DNA from: JAKORR01 sp964608495
GTDB taxonomy: Bacteria > Armatimonadota > Zipacnadia > Zipacnadales > FEN-943
Reading direction: 5' to 3'
Length of the DNA: 13,500 nucleotides
NCBI GenBank assembly: GCA_964608495.1
Contig: CAZSOQ010000140.1
Location: forward strand, 1 to 13,500
Made by a program: the position numbers and the translations under genes
In this document: positions 8,392 to 13,500 of the stretch, piece after piece
Position numbering within the stretch: the first letter of the stretch is position 1
Layout of the letters: every line of letters starts with the position of its first letter
The notes under the pieces: model-generated
Told to the model about the DNA's origin: nothing
The model's input: the letters and a program-made list of their open reading frames with translations, nothing else
The model's database searches: none

Positions 8392-9630
8392 ATGAGACCC
8401 TGCCTGCCGCTCACGCTGCTTGCCCCAATCGCGGCCTTGATCCTGGAGGTGGGCCTGATGTCCGCTCCGGCCGGAGCACAGACGCGCTTCACCCAGGACC
8501 GGATCGCCATCGGCTTCTGGGTGGACCCGCCCGCGGACGAGAGCATGGACGCCCGCTACGCCGAGATCGCCGAGGCGAACTTCACCCTCGTCCTTGGCGG
8601 CTTCGGCGCCCGCACGCCCGAGACGGTTCGCCGCCAGCTAGAGCTATGCGAGAAGCTCGACCTCCGGGCCGTGGTCTCGACCGCGGGTCTGCCCCCCGAC
8701 CAGCTCCCCGAGGGCCCGGCCTGCTGGGGCTACATGCTGCGTGACGAGCCCAACGCCCGCGACTTCCCGGCCCTCCGTGCCCAGGTTGACGCCATCAGGG
8801 CCGCCCGTCCCGGTCGCCTAGCCTACATCAACCTCTTCCCCGACTACGCCTCGCCGCAGCAGCTCGGCACCGACACCTACGACGAGCACGTGGCCCGCTT
8901 CATCAAAGAGGTCGGCGTGGACGTCCTGTCAATGGACCACTACCCGCTCCTGCAGCCCGGGCACGACGGACGCCGGGCCTACTGCGACAACCTGGACGTC
9001 ATGCGCAACTACTCCCTCCAGGAGGCCATCCCCTTCTGGAACTTCTTCAACACCATGCCCTTCGGCCCGCACTTCGACCCCACCGAGAACGCCCTGCGCT
9101 GGCAGGTCTTCACATCGCTGGCCTACGGAGCCAGGGGCGTGCTGTACTTCTGCTACTGGACGCCCCGCGGCGGCGAGTTCCCCAGGGGCGGCGCGATCCT
9201 CACGGCCGAGGGCCGGCGCACGCGCCACTACGACCAGGCCCGGCGCGTCAACGCGGCCGTGAAAGCCCTCGGCCCGACGCTGATGCAGTTGACCAGCACG
9301 GCCGTCCTGCGGCTGGCGCCCGGCGGCGACGCCGCCGCGGTTCTCGCCGACAGCCCCATCAAGGCCATCAACGGCGGGCCGCACGGCGACTACCTGCTCG
9401 GCGTCTTCTCTCACGCCGACGGCCGGCGCGCGGTGCTGCTGAGCAACTACGACTACCTCTACACCTCCTGGCCCACGGTCGAGTTCGACGCCGACCTCGC
9501 GTCCGTGCGAGAGGTCAGCCAGGAGACGGGCGGGGAAGTGGCGGTGCTTGACGACAGCCCCGACCTGGAGGGCTTGCAGCTTTCGCTGGACTCCGGTGCC
9601 GGCCGGCTCTTTCTGATGCCGCCGCGCTGA
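8392..9630 (+). CDS. Secreted TIM-barrel glycosidase-like protein
   Basis: A 412-residue exported protein, probably a clan-A-type glycosidase relative; no exact family recognised. The signal peptide is residues 1 to about 29 (APAGA then Q). The mature part begins RIAIGFWVDPP and runs as alternating strands and helices: LVLGGFG (about 70), RAVVSTAG, then WGYMLRDEP with Asp118-Glu119, LAYINLFPDY, and LSMDHYP at 179-185 (Asp182). A strand with VLYFCYWTP lies near 250. Acidic residues at strand ends fit a hydrolase barrel, with Glu119 a candidate acid/base, but this is not proven. A C-terminal beta domain begins near YLLGVFSH and ends at the stop. The ATG at 8392 has GGGGAGG 9 bases upstream and opens the signal peptide; the frame is open to 8212 but that part is not protein-like. 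It is divergent from the leftward operon and followed by a hairpin at 9651. Confidence 0.85.
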   Translation: MRPCLPLTLLAPIAALILEVGLMSAPAGAQTRFTQDRIAIGFWVDPPADESMDARYAEIAEANFTLVLGGFGARTPETVRRQLELCEKLDLRAVVSTAGLPPDQLPEGPACWGYMLRDEPNARDFPALRAQVDAIRAARPGRLAYINLFPDYASPQQLGTDTYDEHVARFIKEVGVDVLSMDHYPLLQPGHDGRRAYCDNLDVMRNYSLQEAIPFWNFFNTMPFGPHFDPTENALRWQVFTSLAYGARGVLYFCYWTPRGGEFPRGGAILTAEGRRTRHYDQARRVNAAVKALGPTLMQLTSTAVLRLAPGGDAAAVLADSPIKAINGGPHGDYLLGVFSHADGRRAVLLSNYDYLYTSWPTVEFDADLASVREVSQETGGEVAVLDDSPDLEGLQLSLDSGAGRLFLMPPR

Positions 9631-9650
9631 CCTGTGGCTGCTGTTGTAGT

Positions 9651-9678
9651 CGCGGCTTGGGCGAAGCCCACGCCCGCG
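9651..9678. terminator. GC-rich hairpin downstream of the TIM-barrel gene
   Basis: CGCGG (9651-9655) pairs with CCGCG (9674-9678), and TGGGC (9658-9662) pairs with GCCCA (9666-9670) around a GAA loop, leaving a small asymmetric internal loop. It begins 20 bases after the stop of the gene at 8392-9630. No T tract follows, so it is either a factor-dependent or weak terminator, or a REP-like dispersed palindrome. It also marks the inner edge of the gene remnant. Confidence 0.45.
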
Positions 9679-9957
9679 GCGGTGGCACCTTCCATGGTCC
9701 GTATGCCCCCCTCGGCGACGGCGAGGTACCGCTCTTCGCCCGTGAGCTGGTAGGCCGCGACCAGGCTCGCGAGGGGCAGGTTCATCACGTGCGGCGGGCC
9801 CACGGTGAGGTTCTGGCGCTGCAGCGCCCGAGTCGTCGCTGAACACGTACACCGCGCTGTCGTCGTCGCGGAACTCGCCCCGCGACCACCAGTGCCCGTA
9901 GTACCAGCGGTCCCTCGCGGTCACCTGCTAGGCCGTGCCGACGCGCTCGCGCCGCAT
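9660..9957 (-). pseudogene. Eroded remnant of a protein gene (frameshift and stop)
   Basis: Read leftwards, two frames give protein-like sequence back to back. The first includes RDRWYYGHWWSRGEF and then DDDSAVYVFSDDSG (about 9924-9840), preceded in frame by a TAG at 9930-9928 and, nine codons before that, an ATG at 9957. Near 9835-9840 the sense shifts by one base into LQRQNLTVGPPHVMNLPLAS, then LVAAYQLTGEERYLAVAEGG, fading out at the hairpin near 9660. The second part, with its TGEERYLAVAE helix-repeat style, resembles alpha/alpha-barrel sugar enzymes (GH127, heparinase or unsaturated glucuronyl hydrolase-like folds), but I cannot name the family. A stop, a one-base shift and loss of the 3' end argue for decay. 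A sequencing error could explain the shift but not the missing remainder. Confidence 0.55.
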
Positions 9958-10089
9958 TGTGCCGGCCTGCGCGGCCGTCCGCAACGCCGCGCCACGACGG
10001 ATGGAGGTCGCCGCGGCTTCCGGCGGAAAAGCCTCGCCCGGCCTTGCGGGCTGGCCCCGTGGGGGGCAACTCAGCCAGGAGGGATATGC

Positions 10090-11247
10090 ATGCCGCAGCG
10101 TGTCTTCGGTGAGCGGGAGCTGGAGCTGGTCAAGCAGGTCCTCGATTCCGGCCTGCTCTCAGGCCTGGGTGGAGGGGAGCTGACGCCGCGCTTCGAGCGC
10201 GAGTTCGCAGCGGCCGTGGGCAGCAAGTACGCCGTGGCCATGAACTCGGCCATGTCGGTGCTGCACGGCGCGGTGAAGGTCGCCGGAGCGGGCGCCGGCG
10301 ATGAGGTGATCTGCGATCCGGTGTGCGTCTTCGGCGCGGTGGCGACGATGTACAACAACGCCGTGCCCGTCTTTGTGGACATTGACCCCGTGACCCACAA
10401 CATGGACCCCGACCTGGTCGAGGCCCGCATCACGGACAGGACCAGGGCCGTGATCGTCACCCACGTGTGGGGCCTGCCCGCCCAGATTGACCGCATCGTC
10501 GAGATCGCCGGGCGCCACGGCCTCTTCGTCATCGAGGACTGCGCCCATTCCCTCTTCGCCACCTACAAGGGCAAGCAGACCGGCACCTGGGGCGACCTCG
10601 GCTCCTTCAGCTTCCAGATGAGCAAGCAGTTGGGCCTGGGCGATGGCGGCATGGGCGTGACGGACAGCGAGGAGGTCCGCGACGGGCTGGGCCTGAACGC
10701 CGGCGCGCCCACCTTCCACTCGGTGGCCCACGGCCTGCACTGGAACTACCGCATGACCGAGGCCACCGCCGCCATCGGCCTGGGGCAGCTGGAACGCGCA
10801 GCCGACTACATCGCGGGCCTGCAGCGGGTGGCGAGCTTCTATGACGCCGCCGTAGCCGACTGCGACTGGGTCACCCTCCAGCGGGCGGGCGACGAGGCCG
10901 TCCACACCTTCCACCTCTGGGCCGCCACCTTCTGGGGCGACCGCAAGGGCCTCTCGCTCGACGACTTCCGCAGCGCCCTGGGTCAGCACGAGTGCAACCT
11001 CAGCATCGGCTACACCCAGATGCCCGCCTACAGGCACCCGCTGATCGCCGACCGCCTGGGCTACGGGAGAGGATGCCCGCTGGACTGCCCGCACTACCAG
11101 GGCAGCGGCAATCGCTACCCGGAGGGCTTGTGCCCCGTGGCCGAGGACGTGGTCCCACGCATCCTCCTGGCCTACACCTTCGGCGACGAGGGTTTCCACC
11201 AGCGCAACGCCGAGCGCCTGCACGAGACGCTTCAGTCGCTGTCCTGA
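10090..11247 (+). CDS. DegT/DnrJ/EryC1/StrS-family PLP aminotransferase
   Basis: A 385-residue fold-type I aminotransferase, normal length for the family, which transfers an amino group from glutamate or glutamine to keto-sugars or keto-cyclitols. Visible features are the N-terminal SGLLSGLGGGE segment, AMNSAMSVLHGAV in the cofactor phosphate region, VFVDIDPVTHNMDPDLVE, VTHVWGLPAQID, and IEDCAHS with Asp150 expected to contact the PLP pyridine nitrogen. FSFQMSKQLGLGDGGM carries Lys179 as the predicted Schiff-base lysine. A cysteine-containing stretch (GCPLDCPHY, later GLCPVAEDVV) near the C-terminus recalls StsC/AHBA-synthase-like members. The ATG at 10090 lies 6 bases after AGGAGGG; an ATG at 10086 is out of frame. 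No signal peptide, so cytoplasmic. It is followed after 91 bases by the deacetylase-like gene in the same direction, which suggests amino-sugar or aminocyclitol metabolism; the exact substrate is unknown. Confidence 0.93.
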   Translation: MPQRVFGERELELVKQVLDSGLLSGLGGGELTPRFEREFAAAVGSKYAVAMNSAMSVLHGAVKVAGAGAGDEVICDPVCVFGAVATMYNNAVPVFVDIDPVTHNMDPDLVEARITDRTRAVIVTHVWGLPAQIDRIVEIAGRHGLFVIEDCAHSLFATYKGKQTGTWGDLGSFSFQMSKQLGLGDGGMGVTDSEEVRDGLGLNAGAPTFHSVAHGLHWNYRMTEATAAIGLGQLERAADYIAGLQRVASFYDAAVADCDWVTLQRAGDEAVHTFHLWAATFWGDRKGLSLDDFRSALGQHECNLSIGYTQMPAYRHPLIADRLGYGRGCPLDCPHYQGSGNRYPEGLCPVAEDVVPRILLAYTFGDEGFHQRNAERLHETLQSLS

Positions 11248-11338
11248 CGGGGCGCCGGCGGCCGAAGACCGCGCGACGCGCTGGCGAACGCCCCGCGTTC
11301 CAGCCGCGCGCCAGGCCCACGCTCAAGGGAGGGAAACC

Positions 11339-13108
11339 ATGCACCCGGTTGGCTACCTGTACGACCCGCAGGCCCACGCCGCCGCCAACGCGCGCGGCGA
11401 GAACTACTGGTTCGCCTACGTTGAGGAGGTCTTCCGCCAGCTAGGCGTTGGGGCGCAGGCGGTGGACCTCAGGGACACGGCTGCCTTCGCCGAGACGCTC
11501 CAGGGGCTGAGGGTGCTCGTCGTCGGCGATGCGCGCAGCGCCGACCCAAGGCCCGTGGCGGACGACATCGCCCGTTGGGTCCATGACGGCGGCACCCTCA
11601 TCGGCTTCGCGACCGACGGCCTCGACGAGCTCTTTGGCAACACCTTCCACTCCGTCACGCCCCAGCGCGATTCGGGCTTCCAGATGACGGCCCTGGTGCG
11701 GTTTCGCCCGCACGCCCTGACCACCGGGGTCTACGGTCCCTTCTTCGCCGGCCAACCGCTGCCCGTCTACGGCCCGGTGCGCAAGGTCCAGCCCAGCGGC
11801 TCCGAGGCCCTGGCGGACCTGCTGAGCCTGCGCCAGGCCGAGACCGTGTTCCCGGCCCTGACCCGGCTCCGCCAGGGCCGCGGCTGGGCGTACTACTTCG
11901 GCCTGGACCTCGCCCAGACCATGTGGGTCCTCCACAAGGGCCGCCCCGTTGACGGCGACTACGACCTGGACGGCTACCTGCGCCTGTCCGACGCGATCGT
12001 GACGGGCACGCTACCCCAGGACGTCCCCTTCGCCGACGAGTTGCTGTTCGTCCTGCAGAACGTGCTTCACGAGGCGGGCCTGCCGATGGTACACCAGCTC
12101 CCGCCGGCCCAGGGCCAGGTGGCCGACCTGGTGGTGTTCTTCGGCGGCGACGACGAGGGCCTGACCGATGGGTCCCAGGTCGCGGCCTCGGACTTCATGA
12201 AGAGCCGCGGCCTCCCCTACCACGTCAACATCATGCCCTACCCCGATGGCAGGTTCGGCCTCACCGCTCAGGAGCACGACCACATCGTCGCCAACGGCCA
12301 CGAGGCTTCCCTGCACTACAACTTCATTGACGGCTTCGCCCACCCCGCCGGCTTCACCCGGGAGGACGTGCAGCGCCAGTGGGACTGGTTCTGCCAGGCC
12401 TTCGGCCACAAGCCGGTCGCCACCGTGAACCACTGGTGCCGCTGGTGCGGGTGGACCGATCCGGCCAGGTGGATGCACGCGGTCGGCGGCCGGGCGGACA
12501 ACTCGCGCATCGGCGTGAGCAGCCCGCCTCTCAACCCGGTCAACCACATCGGTTTCGCCTTCGGCACGGCCTTCCCGCACTACTACTACGAGGACTGGCG
12601 CGGCGAGAACCGGGGCTTCGACTTCCTCACCGAGCCCATCATGGCCTACGAGGTGGGCTACGCGGGCGACGCCACGGACTTCGACATGACCCACCGCGCC
12701 GTGGACCTGGCGGCCTACTACCACATGACCGCCGACTTCTTCCACCACCCGACCTACATCGCCCAGCGCGAGAGCTGCCGCAAGGCGATTGACGAGCTCC
12801 TGCGCTACCTGCAGGAGCGGGCGCTCCGTCCGCTCTTCCTCGGGTGCGACGCCCTCTGGGAGTGGTGGGACGCGCGCTCCAGGTCCGCCCTGCACGCGCT
12901 GAGCCTGACCGCCGGCGAGACGCGCTTCGTCGCCCGGTGCGAATACGGCGCGGGCATGGTGGTGAAGGTGCCGGCGCGAGGTGAGATCGCCGCGGTCGAG
13001 GTCGGCGGGAAGGCCGAGCCCGCCGTCGTCCAGGATCACTTCGGTCTGCGATACGTCCTGGTCATCTGCCCGCGGGGCGAGACGGAGGTCACGGTCCGTT
13101 TCGTCTAG
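11339..13108 (+). CDS. Two-domain protein: GATase-like N-terminus and divergent NodB-like deacetylase domain
   Basis: A 589-residue protein with no signal peptide. Residues 1 to about 110 (VGYLYDP, LRVLVVGDAR, IARWVHDGGTLIGF) look like a flavodoxin/GATase-like alpha/beta domain, followed to about 230 by a beta-rich part ending around YYFGLDLAQTMWVLHKG. From about 262, VVFFGGDDEG (Asp271, Asp272) and NGHEASLHYN (His321, His326) resemble the metal and catalytic motifs of polysaccharide deacetylases. The second metal histidine expected four residues after His326 is Ile330. A tryptophan-rich VNHWCRWCGW lies at 363-372. The C-terminus from about 530 is a small beta domain. I infer a hydrolase acting on an N- or O-acylated sugar, or a catalytically altered relative. 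The ATG at 11339 has AAGGGAGGG 5 bases upstream. It probably shares a transcript with the aminotransferase. Gene certain; function open. Confidence 0.82.
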   Translation: MHPVGYLYDPQAHAAANARGENYWFAYVEEVFRQLGVGAQAVDLRDTAAFAETLQGLRVLVVGDARSADPRPVADDIARWVHDGGTLIGFATDGLDELFGNTFHSVTPQRDSGFQMTALVRFRPHALTTGVYGPFFAGQPLPVYGPVRKVQPSGSEALADLLSLRQAETVFPALTRLRQGRGWAYYFGLDLAQTMWVLHKGRPVDGDYDLDGYLRLSDAIVTGTLPQDVPFADELLFVLQNVLHEAGLPMVHQLPPAQGQVADLVVFFGGDDEGLTDGSQVAASDFMKSRGLPYHVNIMPYPDGRFGLTAQEHDHIVANGHEASLHYNFIDGFAHPAGFTREDVQRQWDWFCQAFGHKPVATVNHWCRWCGWTDPARWMHAVGGRADNSRIGVSSPPLNPVNHIGFAFGTAFPHYYYEDWRGENRGFDFLTEPIMAYEVGYAGDATDFDMTHRAVDLAAYYHMTADFFHHPTYIAQRESCRKAIDELLRYLQERALRPLFLGCDALWEWWDARSRSALHALSLTAGETRFVARCEYGAGMVVKVPARGEIAAVEVGGKAEPAVVQDHFGLRYVLVICPRGETEVTVRFV

Positions 13109-13136
13109 GCCACTGCCCCTGCGTGGTGAGTAGCGT

Positions 13137-13151
13137 CGCCGGTGCCCGGCG
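13137..13151 (+). terminator. Short perfect hairpin after the deacetylase-like gene
   Basis: CGCCGG (13137-13142) and CCGGCG (13146-13151) form a 6-bp GC stem with a TGC loop, 28 bases after the stop at 13108. No T run follows. The 8-base palindrome GGTATACC (13153-13160) comes directly after and may belong to the promoter of the next gene. Termination is a guess. Confidence 0.35.
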
Positions 13152-13214
13152 TGGTATACCTCACGGCGTCCGGCCACGTGTGGGGGTCCGCGGAATCAGT
13201 CAAGGAGGTCGTCC

Positions 13215-13500
13215 ATGGTCACTTCACAGCAGGTCAAGGAGTTCGCCCGCGCCCACGGCGCCGACCTGGTGGGCATCGGCTCGATGGATCGCTTCGACGG
13301 AGCGCCGCCCGCCATGGACCCGCGCTACATCTTCCCCGAGGCCAAGGCCATCATCGGCCTGGGCTTCCGCATCCATCGCGGCTGCTTCCGGGGCATCGAG
13401 GAGGGCACCTACTTCGGCGCCTACCCCTCCATGGGCTACGCCGGCATCAACTACCGCGACGCTCCCATCACCCTGCGCGCCCTGTGCAGCGCCCTCGAGG
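13215..13500 (+). CDS. QueG-like 4Fe-4S protein (partial, N-terminus only)
   Basis: Ninety-five codons are present before the window ends. The beginning, with VKEFARAHGADLVGIGSMDR, then a GAPPAMDPRYIFPEAKAIIG stretch and LGFRIHRGC, is the usual N-terminal pattern of epoxyqueuosine-reductase-like and related cobalamin/iron-sulfur reductases (DLVGI, then GAP, then a PEAKAII strand). The iron-sulfur cysteines would lie beyond the edge, so cluster binding cannot be confirmed. The ATG at 13215 has AAGGAGG (13202-13208) 6 bases upstream. It follows the deacetylase-like gene after 106 bases. True QueG acts in tRNA modification, but many relatives in environmental bacteria are of unknown role, and I would not call this queG. 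Confident that it is a gene, moderate on family. Confidence 0.8.
   Translation, partial: MVTSQQVKEFARAHGADLVGIGSMDRFDGAPPAMDPRYIFPEAKAIIGLGFRIHRGCFRGIEEGTYFGAYPSMGYAGINYRDAPITLRALCSALE

Larger units (their letters stand above)
9631..10089. other. 459-base stretch without an intact gene
   Basis: It holds a GC-rich hairpin at 9651-9678 and a decayed minus-strand gene remnant up to about 9957. From about 9958 to 10076 I see only GC-rich sequence with no coding signal, and it must include the promoter of the aminotransferase gene unless transcription comes from upstream. The ribosome binding site AGGAGGG at 10077-10083 closes the region. The plus-strand frame running through it into the aminotransferase gene is arginine/proline-rich and looks non-coding. 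Confidence 0.6.

Noticed and set aside
10159..11223. Minus-strand open frame opposite the aminotransferase gene
   Set aside because: Low-complexity Val/Ala/Gly/His translation opposite a well-supported PLP enzyme.
11248..11295. CGGGGCG and CGCCCCG inverted repeat after the aminotransferase gene
   Set aside because: The arms are more than 30 bases apart in very GC-rich sequence, so a chance match is likely.
12011..13177. Minus-strand open frame opposite the deacetylase-like gene
   Set aside because: Antisense shadow with Val/Gly/Arg bias and no motif; the plus-strand gene has a strong start site and domain motifs.
1..13500. CRISPR array, tRNA, rRNA, insertion sequence or riboswitch
   Set aside because: No regularly spaced repeats, no tRNA-like cloverleaf or rRNA sequence, and no transposase motifs or terminal repeats were seen on either strand.

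Overview
This is a GC-rich bacterial window with a strong preference for G or C at third codon positions. It holds eight intact or edge-truncated protein genes, one decayed gene remnant and no RNA genes. Nothing in it fixes a taxon. A sulfatase next to several poorly characterised secreted TIM-barrel glycosidase-like proteins is what I would expect of an environmental bacterium from Planctomycetota, Armatimonadota or a related polysaccharide-degrading lineage. That placement is inference from gene style only.

Layout, left to right. A cysteine-type sulfatase runs leftwards and is cut by the window edge (1-937, minus). It is divergent from a secreted TIM-barrel hydrolase-like protein (1214-3016, plus). 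That gene converges, with a 15-base gap and a shared inverted repeat, on a three-gene leftward run that reads in transcription order: a small secreted beta-domain protein (8170-7346), a GH30-like glycosidase (7265-5283) and a GH99/WbsX-like glycosidase with two N-terminal beta domains (5218-3032). Each of these three starts is preceded by AAGGAG at 7-9 bases. Divergent from them is another secreted TIM-barrel protein (8392-9630, plus). A 459-base stretch follows that contains a hairpin and a frameshifted, stop-interrupted gene remnant on the minus strand. The right end is a rightward cytoplasmic set: a DegT/StrS-type PLP aminotransferase (10090-11247), a two-domain protein with a divergent NodB-like deacetylase domain (11339-13108) and the start of a QueG-like iron-sulfur protein (13215 to the edge).

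Working together (inference): the left two thirds looks like an extracellular glycan-degrading island. It has several different clan-A-type or GH99-like hydrolases with signal peptides, plus a sulfatase for a sulfated substrate. No transporter, SusC/SusD pair or regulator is visible. The right third looks like intracellular (amino)sugar metabolism and need not be part of the same system.

The most notable points are a stand-alone secreted protein that shares a precisely spaced QDxRxW-x3-QY motif with the N-terminal domain of the adjacent GH30-like enzyme, a deacetylase-like protein that lacks one canonical metal histidine and carries a GATase-like N-terminal domain, and the eroded gene remnant abutting a hairpin element.
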